DNA from: Collinsella sp. | GTDB lineage: Bacteria; Actinomycetota; Coriobacteriia; Coriobacteriales; Coriobacteriaceae | Length of the DNA stretch: 5,977 nt | Direction: 5' to 3' | Assembly (NCBI GenBank): GCA_022728415.1 | Contig: JAIJJM010000146.1 | Coordinates: 1-5,977, forward strand | Shown: positions 1 through 5,953 of the stretch, piece after piece | How positions within the stretch are numbered: the first letter of the stretch is position 1 | How the letters are laid out: each line of letters starts with the position of its first letter | The notes under the pieces: model-generated | Databases searched by the model: none | The model's input: only the letters and a program-made list of their open reading frames with translations | What the model was told of the DNA's origin: nothing | Program-made: the position numbers and the translations under genes

Positions 1-18
1 ACGTTGGAATTCCAACGT
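1..18. repeat. Perfect 18-bp palindrome at window edge (terminator or operator)
   Basis: ACGTTGGAATTCCAACGT equals its own reverse complement. Read as RNA on the + strand it can form a 7-bp stem (ACGTTGG/CCAACGT) with an AATT loop, followed directly by five T (18-22). This resembles a short intrinsic terminator for a gene to the left of the window. It could instead be a regulator site in front of the pilus operon, because a TTGGAA hexamer inside it could act as a -35 box. The repeat may extend beyond the window edge. The palindrome is certain; its role is not. Confidence 0.5.
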
Positions 19-38
19 TTTTCACATGATATTCTAAT
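4..38 (+). promoter_or_regulatory. Weak candidate promoter for the pilus operon
   Basis: TTGGAA (4-9) and GATATT (28-33) are each 4/6 matches to the sigma-70-type -35 and -10 boxes, 18 bp apart. TATTCT (30-35) is an alternative -10. This A+T-rich patch is the only promoter-like sequence I see in the 192-base leader, and it overlaps the palindrome at 1-18. It would give an untranslated leader of about 150 bases. The true promoter could lie outside the window. Confidence 0.22.
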
Positions 39-180
39 GTCACGAATCGGCATTCCACCATTCTTCGAGGGCGCGGGACAGGAACACGTCCCACAGATTA
101 AGGCTTGGCGGGAACGAGGAAAGACAGTGGTCCTGACCGGCCTGGGAACGGGGATACCGGCCTCCTGATTTTGCTGTGGC

Positions 181-186
181 AAGGAG
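181..186 (+). promoter_or_regulatory. Ribosome binding site of the adhesin gene
   Basis: AAGGAG lies six bases before the ATG at 193. It is a near-perfect Shine-Dalgarno sequence and selects this ATG over the in-frame ATGs at codons 6, 12 and 14. Confidence 0.85.
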
Positions 187-192
187 AGCGAG

Positions 193-2640
193 ATGAAAAC
201 GAGGTTCATGCGACACTTCCGGCATATGACCATGACCGTGCCGGCGATCGCCATATGCGCGGCCATGCTGTTGGCCACATCACCGGCTCAGGCCGAGAAC
301 GAAGCGGAGCCCCTTGCCGGTGACGCAACGGAAAAAACCGTTTCGATGACGATCAACAAGCGATGGAGCGGGGACACGGGCCATGAGAGCCAGCGTCCGA
401 CCCAGCTCGAAGTGGCGGTCAGGAACAACCAGACCGGCCAGAACGTGAGGATCGTGACCTTGAGCGCCGACAAGAATTGGACCACCACAGTCAACGGACT
501 GCCATACGTGAAGGACTCGGAAGGACACCTCGACTATTCGGTTTTGGAAGTCACGGTGCCGGATGGTTATGAACAATCCTCCTCGATCATGACGAACCAG
601 ACCACAAAGGACCTCGAACTATGGACCCTCGCCAATGGTCTGGACGACAACTCCCTCAACGGTAGGTCCTTCGTCATTCTGAACGGCAATTCGGGCGACG
701 TGCAGCTGTTGAGGGCCGAAGGCCCGACCGACGGCGTGATAACCGCCACCCAACACATATCCACCGATCCACTCACCGTGAACGGCAAGACCTACAACTC
801 CTACGGCTACATCGGGAAAGGCACGGATGGATACACCGTCGAACAGTCGCTCGGCTGGACCGCAGTGAAGCAAGGCGGAGGATACGTCCTGCGAAGCAAC
901 ATGCTTGAGAACGATCCGACCCTTCATAAAACCGCGTACCTTACGGTCGACAAAAAAGGCGCATACAAGCTTGCCAACGATATCAAGAAAGCCACCGTCT
1001 TCAAATACGATACGGCCAGCGGATCGCTGAACGCGAACAAGACCATCCTCTATCCGTATCAATACACCGACCAGGGACAGATGGATGACTACGTGTCCAC
1101 CGCGACCATCACCAACACGTACGAAGGGTCGAACCCGTCCGGCCCGGAAATAACGGTGGGCGATGGGCCCGTCACCGTGAACGCGTCCAAACAATGGGTC
1201 GATGATGACAACGACTCGGCGCACGCCCGCCCAACATCGGTCGTCGTGAACGTATTGGCGGATGGACGGCAGGTCAAAGACGACAAAGGCATGGACGTCG
1301 CCATCACGCTCGACGCCGGCAACAACTGGAAAGGCAGCATGACCGGACTGCCCCGATACGACGCTGACGGCAAGGAAATCACATACACGTTGAAGGAACG
1401 GGATCTGCCAGACGGGTACACGGCCGCCGAGACCGGGAGGACGTCTTCGACGGACACGACATACTACTGGGTCCAGGCCAAAACGTTCGGCGAATCGGCG
1501 AAGGACAACGACCAGTATCTTGTCGTCGCCCAGAATATCGACAACAGGTCGCAATGGCTCGGCATGCATGTCGAAGGCAGTAAAGTCAGCTGGACCAACA
1601 AGGAAGGCCACAGCGCCCGAGTGGTGGACATCAACAACCAGAAGATCACCATCAACGGCGTGACCTACGACTCATGGATACCCCAAAACGTCGTCGACCA
1701 GCATAAGGACGCCCTGTGGAACTCCCATTACGTCGGAGACCTTGGAGATGGCCAATCGGGCATGAATCCTGATGGAAGCCTGATCATATACCACAATTTC
1801 GTCCTCGAAAGCACGACCAACCCAGGCCTATGCGTGAAAGTCAACGGACAGGGCGACCTCACAGGCTGCATCGCCAAAGCGGGAGATCCGGACGGGAAAT
1901 GGACGGCTCCGCAGGAATCATGGCTCCACTACGGCATTCCATTGACCGCGAAGAAGGTGACCCTCAGCAATCCCAAGGAGGAATGGCCATACGTCATGGC
2001 CAACATGAAACACTACTATCTGCTGAACAACAACCACACCGGAGACGGCAACGCGCAGCAGGCGTCGGTCATGCGCATCTACAAGAAGGTGCCCGTCGAA
2101 CGCAAGACCGTGAACATAGAACTCACCAACACATACGCCAGACAGACCACCGGCAGCGTGTCCCTGCACAAGGTGGACGAGAACGACCGGGATCTTTCCG
2201 GCGCGCGATTCACACTCTACTCGACCGCCGGCACCGGCGACCCCTACCAGTATGAGGGAGTCAAATACAGGCAGGTCGGCGAACCCCAAACCACAGGGAA
2301 AGACGGATACGTCAGATTCACCGGCCTCAAAGCCGACGGCAACGTGAGATACGTGCTCGTCGAGACCAAAGCGCCGCAAGGATACATCGCGATCGACCCG
2401 ATCACGTTCACCCTGCCGTTGAGGAAACAGGGAACGATGGACCCCGATTATCGGGGTACCAGCAAACCCGACGGCGGTTCGACCCTCTACTACGACATCA
2501 CCTACAAGGCGGTCGACCATCCGGCGGTCACACTCCCCGAAACGGCCGGTCCCGGAATCCTTCCGGCCCTGGCCGCGGGCGTCATGCTCATGGGAACGTC
2601 CGCCGTGATGATCGCCAGACGCCGCCGGCGGAACACATGA
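193..2640 (+). CDS. LPXTG-anchored CnaB-domain adhesin, probable ancillary/tip pilin
   Basis: Surface protein of 815 aa, probably the tip or ancillary subunit of the pilus made with the two following genes. Residues 1-34 are a Sec signal peptide with a basic start, a hydrophobic core and likely cleavage after AQA34. Three CnaB/SpaA-type domains follow. Domain 1 has Lys56 (INKRW), Glu119 (VLEVTVPDGY) and Asn308 (ITNTY). Domain 2 has Lys333 (SKQW), Glu402 (LKERDLPDGY) and Asn646 (LTNTY). These are the expected isopeptide residues, but in both domains a large insert (about 131-304 and 411-640) separates the Glu strand from the final Asn strand. Domain 3 (about 651-775) has Lys660 and the E-box YVLVETKAPQGY (Glu724), with no obvious closing Asn. 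The sorting signal is LPETA (781-785), a hydrophobic stretch and a tail with five Arg. The mature protein has only two Cys (547, 559), both in insert 2. Lys codons are mixed AAA/AAG, unlike the pilin. Tip placement is inferred from size and gene order; the ligand is unknown. Confidence 0.9.
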   Translation: MKTRFMRHFRHMTMTVPAIAICAAMLLATSPAQAENEAEPLAGDATEKTVSMTINKRWSGDTGHESQRPTQLEVAVRNNQTGQNVRIVTLSADKNWTTTVNGLPYVKDSEGHLDYSVLEVTVPDGYEQSSSIMTNQTTKDLELWTLANGLDDNSLNGRSFVILNGNSGDVQLLRAEGPTDGVITATQHISTDPLTVNGKTYNSYGYIGKGTDGYTVEQSLGWTAVKQGGGYVLRSNMLENDPTLHKTAYLTVDKKGAYKLANDIKKATVFKYDTASGSLNANKTILYPYQYTDQGQMDDYVSTATITNTYEGSNPSGPEITVGDGPVTVNASKQWVDDDNDSAHARPTSVVVNVLADGRQVKDDKGMDVAITLDAGNNWKGSMTGLPRYDADGKEITYTLKERDLPDGYTAAETGRTSSTDTTYYWVQAKTFGESAKDNDQYLVVAQNIDNRSQWLGMHVEGSKVSWTNKEGHSARVVDINNQKITINGVTYDSWIPQNVVDQHKDALWNSHYVGDLGDGQSGMNPDGSLIIYHNFVLESTTNPGLCVKVNGQGDLTGCIAKAGDPDGKWTAPQESWLHYGIPLTAKKVTLSNPKEEWPYVMANMKHYYLLNNNHTGDGNAQQASVMRIYKKVPVERKTVNIELTNTYARQTTGSVSLHKVDENDRDLSGARFTLYSTAGTGDPYQYEGVKYRQVGEPQTTGKDGYVRFTGLKADGNVRYVLVETKAPQGYIAIDPITFTLPLRKQGTMDPDYRGTSKPDGGSTLYYDITYKAVDHPAVTLPETAGPGILPALAAGVMLMGTSAVMIARRRRRNT

Positions 2641-2646
2641 GATTCT

Positions 2647-2667
2647 TCACGCGTCCCGAACGCGTGA
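2647..2667 (+). promoter_or_regulatory. Hairpin in the adhesin-pilin gap
   Basis: TCACGCGT (2647-2654) and ACGCGTGA (2660-2667) are perfect inverted repeats giving an 8-bp stem with a five-base CCCGA loop, seven bases after the adhesin stop codon. An A-run follows, not a T-run, so it is not a classical intrinsic terminator. It could stabilise a processed pilin mRNA end or partly attenuate transcription. The inverted repeat is seen directly; the role is inferred. Confidence 0.5.
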
Positions 2668-2690
2668 TCAAAAAAGCAAAATTCCAAAGA

Positions 2691-2697
2691 AAGGAAG
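2691..2697 (+). promoter_or_regulatory. Ribosome binding site of the major pilin gene
   Basis: AAGGAAG lies four bases before the ATG at 2702, within a purine-rich stretch. It supports this ATG as the start. Confidence 0.8.
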
Positions 2698-2701
2698 AAC
2701 A

Positions 2702-4315
2702 ATGACACCAAAGAAAACAGGTGTCGCCGCCATCGCGTGCGGCCTCGCGCTGACGATGTGCCTGAGCATGGGCTTCGCGTCCACCGCCTCGGCGGCCACC
2801 GTCACGTTCGACAAGGACCTGCAGGGACAGACCGTGTCCGGACGATCCTTCAACGCGTACAAGCTCGCCACCATGAGCCAGCCGACCGCCGACGGCGACG
2901 TCACCTACACGTTCGTCGACGATAACGTCAGGAACGTCGTGAAGACGACGCTGAAGGCAATGGGCAAGAACGTGGACAAGACCGGCACGGACGTGGCTCT
3001 TTCCGGCGTCATCGCCAACCTGACCAACTCCGAAAAGGTCAAGTTCGCCAGCAAGCTTACGGATACGCTGAAGCAGAACGCGAACATCCGTCCCACGACC
3101 ATCAACGGCAACACCGCGACCCTCGATGATTACGGCTACTACGTGATCGAAGAGACGACCGCCGCCGCGAGCGTCGTGAAGGCCGCCCCGTTCCTGCTGC
3201 AGGTCAAGGGCCAGAACGTCAACACGACCCTGAAGAGCGCCCAGCCGTCCATCAACAAGGACATCGTCTCCGACGGCAAGAAGGACACGAAGTACGACGA
3301 CACCAGCATCGGCCAGGACGTCAAATTCGAACTGAACGACATGAAGGTGCCGAACACCTACGGCTACGACACGTTCACCTACACCATCAACGATCAGATG
3401 TCCACAGGTCTGACCTTCACCAAGGCCCAGCTGGACGCCATGACCATCACCATCGACGGCAAGATGGTGGACAAGTCGAACTACACCGTGTTGGTCAACG
3501 GCTATGACCCCAGCACGCTGGGCACTGATTGGAGTGTCAAGGGCGCCAAGTTCCAGATCAAGTTCACAGACACCTACTTCATCGGCACGTACGGCGACGC
3601 CGGTGCGGACGGCAAACTCTCCTACACCCAGAATCCGGAGGCCGGCAAGCCCATCAAGGTGAACTTCTCCGCCACCCTCAATGAGGACGCCAAGACCGCG
3701 GACCCGGAGAACAACACCGTGAACCTGACCTACACGAACAAGCCGGGCAGCACCACCGACTCCACAGACCACAAGGTCTTCGTGTACACCTACGGCATCG
3801 ACGTCAACAAGACCTTCTCCGACAAGAAGGACCTGTTCAGCCAGGTCGAGTTCGGCCTGACCGGTGCCAGCGGCGACGAAATCTACGTCACCGGTTCCAA
3901 CGGTAACTACACGGTCGTCAAGAAGGGTACCGCCGGCGCGGTGTCCGCGACCAGCGGCCTGAAGCTCACCGCCCAGGGCGAACTGAAGATTAAGGGCCTC
4001 GATGCGGGAATCTACACGCTTACGGAAACGAAGTGCCCTGACGGATACGAGCCCGCAGGCGGCAAGACCCAGACCATCACAATCACTCCGGACTACGGCG
4101 CTAACGGATCCAACGGCGTGGCCGGCAACAAGGTGACCGTCGCCCAGGACACCAACAAGGACGGCTACGTCGACGCCTCGGTCGTCAACAAGCCGGGAAT
4201 CTTCCACCTTCCGGAGACCGGTGCCGCGGGCATGATCCTCTTGCCGATGATCGGCATCGGAGTCATGGCCGGCGCCGCGATCACCCTGCGCCGCAAGGCA
4301 CAGTCCGACAAGTGA
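2702..4315 (+). CDS. fimA: FimA-like major pilin with LPETG sorting signal
   Basis: Probable shaft subunit, 537 aa, polymerised by the sortase downstream and finally bound to the cell wall. Residues 1-31 form a Sec signal peptide (likely cleavage after ASA31). An N-terminal pilin domain (about 33-180) ends at TTLKSAQPSINK. This aligns with the usual YPKNTTPTIDK of FimA/SpaA-type pilins, making Lys178 the likely polymerisation lysine and Lys186 the isopeptide lysine of domain 2. Domain 2 (about 182-348) has Glu210 and Asn346 (YTNKP). Domain 3 (about 359-498) is CnaB-like, with Lys370 (VNK), Glu442 in the E-box TLTETKCPDGY and Asn496 (VVNKP). LPETG (503-507), a hydrophobic segment and the tail RRKAQSDK follow. 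The E-box has Cys445 where Ala is usual; it is the only Cys in the mature protein. Lys is encoded almost only by AAG and there are just five Arg, consistent with strong expression. The symbol is a family label; the exact ortholog was not verified. Confidence 0.92.
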   Translation: MTPKKTGVAAIACGLALTMCLSMGFASTASAATVTFDKDLQGQTVSGRSFNAYKLATMSQPTADGDVTYTFVDDNVRNVVKTTLKAMGKNVDKTGTDVALSGVIANLTNSEKVKFASKLTDTLKQNANIRPTTINGNTATLDDYGYYVIEETTAAASVVKAAPFLLQVKGQNVNTTLKSAQPSINKDIVSDGKKDTKYDDTSIGQDVKFELNDMKVPNTYGYDTFTYTINDQMSTGLTFTKAQLDAMTITIDGKMVDKSNYTVLVNGYDPSTLGTDWSVKGAKFQIKFTDTYFIGTYGDAGADGKLSYTQNPEAGKPIKVNFSATLNEDAKTADPENNTVNLTYTNKPGSTTDSTDHKVFVYTYGIDVNKTFSDKKDLFSQVEFGLTGASGDEIYVTGSNGNYTVVKKGTAGAVSATSGLKLTAQGELKIKGLDAGIYTLTETKCPDGYEPAGGKTQTITITPDYGANGSNGVAGNKVTVAQDTNKDGYVDASVVNKPGIFHLPETGAAGMILLPMIGIGVMAGAAITLRRKAQSDK

Positions 4316-4357
4316 CCACAATGATTGACAGGCCTCTATAACGCCAGCCAATCCGTT

Positions 4358-4392
4358 GAAAGGGGCCGCGGCCCAGAGCCGCGGCCCCTTTC
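4358..4392 (+). terminator. Strong hairpin between pilin and sortase (terminator/attenuator)
   Basis: A perfect 15-bp stem (4358-4372 with 4378-4392) closes on a five-base CCAGA loop. The core is GGGGCCGCGGC flanked by AAA on the left and TTT on the right, so the short T-run is part of the stem and the element could work in both directions. It begins 43 bases after the pilin stop and ends 19 bases before the sortase ATG. Since the sortase belongs to the same operon, the likely role is partial termination, giving much pilin and little sortase. A separate sortase promoter cannot be excluded, but none convincing is seen. Confidence 0.8.
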
Positions 4393-4398
4393 CCATAT

Positions 4399-4404
4399 GA
4401 GGGG
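4399..4404 (+). promoter_or_regulatory. Ribosome binding site fixing the sortase start
   Basis: GAGGGG lies seven bases before ATG 4412. The same frame is open upstream to a TTG at 4325 and an ATG at 4397. The TTG reading would run straight through the hairpin at 4358-4392, and neither start has a good ribosome binding site. The ATG at 4412 is therefore chosen. Confidence 0.7.
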
Positions 4405-4411
4405 AAACGGC

Positions 4412-5353
4412 ATGACAGGCAAACCAGCCGGAAAGCGACGCAGTCCCACCATCGGGACCATCGCATTGGTATTGGTGTTCCTCCTGGGTCTCGCGGCCTT
4501 CCTCTATCCGCTGGCTAGCAACGCCCTGTACCAGGCGGAGCAAAAGAAGGATCTGGCCCTTTACGAGAAAAGCATGCGGGAACTCGCATCGAAAAAGACA
4601 GGCGACAAGAACACGGCGGGACGGCGGTTGGACCAGGAACTGGAAGCCGCCCGCCAATACAACGAGAATCTTCTGGACCACGGGGCTTTCCTCACCGACC
4701 CGTTCGACGAAAGCAAGATCGAGGATCCATCCACGGAACCCTATGCGAGCCTGCTCAACCCGGATGGCGACGGGCTTATGGGATACATCAGCATACCTGC
4801 GTTGGACGTGAACCTGCCCATTTACCACGGCACCACGGCCGAGACCCTGTCCGCCGGCGTCGGACACCTCCAGCCCACCTCCCTGCCTGTGGGAGGAAAA
4901 GGAACCCACGCAGTGCTTTCCGCCCACACCGGGGTCGCCGGAAAGAAACTGTTCACCGATCTCGACCAACTCGACAAAGGCGACGAATTCTACATACGCG
5001 TCTTGGACAGGACCCTCGCCTACAAGGTCGACGACATCCGCGTCGTACTGCCGGAAGACGTCTCGTCATTGTCCATCGACCGCAGCAAGGATTACGTCAC
5101 CCTGGTGACCTGCACGCCATATGGCGTCAACGACCACCGTCTGCTGGTGAGGGGAACGCGCACCAAATACGTTCCCGAAAAGGAAAGAAACACGACGCGT
5201 AAGAACCTCATCAGCGGAAGCTGGGTATCCGACTACATCAAATCGATCACGTTATGGGCGGTGGTGTTCACCGCGGCCGGTGCCATCATGACCGTGCGCC
5301 GCGCGAAAGCCATGCGTCAGGTCCATGGACGGCACCTGGCGAATATGGGCTGA
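4412..5353 (+). CDS. srtC: Class C (pilus-assembling) sortase
   Basis: Membrane-bound cysteine transpeptidase of 313 aa that should cleave the LPXT(G/A) signals of the two preceding proteins and link pilin subunits by isopeptide bonds. A basic start and transmembrane helix (about 14-36) lead into the extracellular part. The lid motif TDPF (Asp96-Pro97-Phe98), typical of class C enzymes that occlude their own active site, precedes the sortase barrel (about 120-250). Catalytic residues are His172 in SAHTG, Cys234 in TLVTCTPYG and Arg243 in NDHRLLVRGTR. A second hydrophobic helix (about 277-295) and a short basic tail complete the class C layout. The start at 4412 is set by GAGGGG and lies just past the strong hairpin, suggesting lower expression than the pilin. 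No other sortase is present here, so final wall anchoring probably uses a housekeeping sortase encoded elsewhere. The family is very secure; the symbol follows class naming. Confidence 0.95.
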   Translation: MTGKPAGKRRSPTIGTIALVLVFLLGLAAFLYPLASNALYQAEQKKDLALYEKSMRELASKKTGDKNTAGRRLDQELEAARQYNENLLDHGAFLTDPFDESKIEDPSTEPYASLLNPDGDGLMGYISIPALDVNLPIYHGTTAETLSAGVGHLQPTSLPVGGKGTHAVLSAHTGVAGKKLFTDLDQLDKGDEFYIRVLDRTLAYKVDDIRVVLPEDVSSLSIDRSKDYVTLVTCTPYGVNDHRLLVRGTRTKYVPEKERNTTRKNLISGSWVSDYIKSITLWAVVFTAAGAIMTVRRAKAMRQVHGRHLANMG

Positions 5354-5618
5354 CCCGTCCATGATGGGGGGAGGACTTCGAACGCATCCTTGGAATCCAT
5401 ACGCCCGCGAAGGCGACAGGCCCGCATCGTCGGAATCTTCGGGACGAGGCGGCATTGTCCGGATCGGCTGGGAACCGAACACGGAGAATGAGCCTAAGAG
5501 CGGACGGCATGTCGAAAAACGGGGGAAAGGGGAAAGTTTGGAAAACGGGTGGACGTTGACAGGTCTAGATTTCACCCGCAACACCCCTGAAGGAAGGGGA
5601 ATGTTGCAATATCGAGGG

Positions 5619-5651
5619 TTTCCATCATCGCCGCCGATGATATCCTATAAA
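5619..5651 (+). promoter_or_regulatory. Weak candidate promoter of the poly-G gene
   Basis: TTTCCA (5619-5624) and TATCCT (5641-5646) each match the -35 and -10 consensus at 4/6 with a 16-bp spacer, and TATAAA (5646-5651) is a better but worse-spaced -10. This is the most A+T-rich part of the spacer, about 90 bases before the GTG at 5738. A second A+T-rich patch, TATATA, lies at 5669-5674. Assignment is tentative. Confidence 0.25.
5624..5641. repeat. Inverted repeat ATCATCG-CCGC-CGATGAT
   Basis: A perfect 7-bp inverted repeat with a four-base centre lies within the promoter-like region before the poly-G gene, filling the spacer between the candidate -35 and -10. No T-run follows on either strand, so an operator for a dimeric regulator fits better than a terminator. 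The repeat is seen directly; the function is inferred. Confidence 0.45.
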
Positions 5652-5726
5652 AAAGAGACGCAACGGGTTATATAGGGGCAAGTTTCGGGGCAATCTGCCC
5701 GAACGGCAAAACGGTTCCCAAATCTT

Positions 5727-5733
5727 GGAGGAG
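5727..5733 (+). promoter_or_regulatory. Ribosome binding site of the poly-G gene
   Basis: GGAGGAG ends four bases before the GTG at 5738; its GGAGG core is six bases away. It is among the best Shine-Dalgarno matches in the window and is the main reason for calling a gene here. Confidence 0.7.
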
Positions 5734-5737
5734 TCCT

Positions 5738-5953
5738 GTGGGACGCGACCGCAAGCGACATCGGGAATCCCCTCACATATCCGCCGAAGAACAAGGGATG
5801 GTTGCCATGCTGCCTGCACTGCGATCGGGATCCACCGACGTGCGGTCGAACCATGCCGTCTTTGAAGGCGAATCCGGCGAACTCCGGGGGGGGGGGCTTC
5901 CGAAGCTCACGTCCCATCGACGGGAGGCATGGCCTCCGATGATCGGAGCGTAG
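5738..5953 (+). CDS. 5' end of a putative phase-variable gene, OFF as written
   Basis: A GTG start with a strong GGAGGAG site opens a frame of 71 codons that stops at TAG 5951-5953, 55 bases after an 11-G run (5886-5896). Removing one G leads to a TGA near 5940. Adding one G or removing two (12 or 9 Gs) gives a frame, continuing from the run as ASEAHVPSTGG, that is open to the window end at 5977. The gene therefore looks switched OFF by slippage in this copy, with the ON product extending beyond the window. The visible N-terminus is hydrophilic and Arg-rich (MGRDRKRHRESPH), with no signal peptide, membrane helix or domain I recognise. Function is unknown. It may be a separate transcription unit behind the pilus operon. 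It could also be a decayed gene or chance frame, but the ribosome site and the open slipped frame argue against that. Confidence 0.55.
   Translation: MGRDRKRHRESPHISAEEQGMVAMLPALRSGSTDVRSNHAVFEGESGELRGGGLPKLTSHRREAWPPMIGA
5886..5896 (+). repeat. Poly-G tract (11 G), probable slippage switch
   Basis: Eleven consecutive G lie about 50 codons into the frame starting at 5738. Mononucleotide runs of this length are prone to replication slippage and are classical contingency loci. With the preceding C, 11 Gs make four whole codons and keep the upstream frame, which soon stops; 9 or 12 Gs move translation into the open frame. The next longest G runs in the window are only five or six bases. Confidence 0.85.

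Larger units (their letters stand above)
5354..5737. other. 384-bp spacer without a convincing gene
   Basis: Reading frames exist here on both strands, including one of 116 codons from an ATG at 5325 inside the sortase gene. None has a ribosome binding site, recognisable domain or protein-like composition, so I call the region non-coding. It holds a 9-bp inverted repeat over the sortase stop (5324-5332 with 5355-5363) without a T-run, a TTGACA hexamer at 5556 lacking a matching -10, purine-rich runs around 5516-5548, and promoter-like sequence with an inverted repeat at 5619-5674. No clear intrinsic terminator for the pilus operon is visible. Confidence 0.6.

Noticed and set aside
137..164. 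Direct repeat ACCGGCCT (137-144 and 157-164) in the adhesin leader
   Set aside because: Two 8-bp copies 20 bp apart could be a tandem regulator site, but in G+C-rich DNA this is weak evidence and no clear promoter is adjacent.
619..1611. 330-codon open frame on the - strand inside the adhesin gene
   Set aside because: Low-complexity Val/Arg/Gly-rich translation without a domain, lying opposite a clear CnaB protein; an antisense shadow.
4325..4342. TTGACA followed by TATAAC as a promoter for the sortase
   Set aside because: The two boxes are only six bases apart, far from the 16-18 bp needed. A similar TTGACAGG(C/T)CT at 5556 also lacks a well-placed -10, so the shared hexamer is probably chance.
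4325..4411. N-terminal extension of the sortase from a TTG start
   Set aside because: It would translate through the 15-bp hairpin and add 29 residues unlike any sortase start. The ATG at 4412 has GAGGGG seven bases upstream and leads straight into the basic start and membrane helix.
2588..4969. 793-codon open frame on the - strand opposite the pilin and part of the sortase
   Set aside because: It is a shadow of the strongly biased codon use of the pilin gene (G/C-ending codons leave few stops on the other strand). It has no ribosome site and a repetitive Val/Gly/Arg composition, and it covers three well-recognised sense features.
5325..5675. 116-codon + strand frame overlapping the sortase end
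   Set aside because: It starts within the sortase with no ribosome site, the composition is not protein-like, and there is no recognisable motif; treated as chance.
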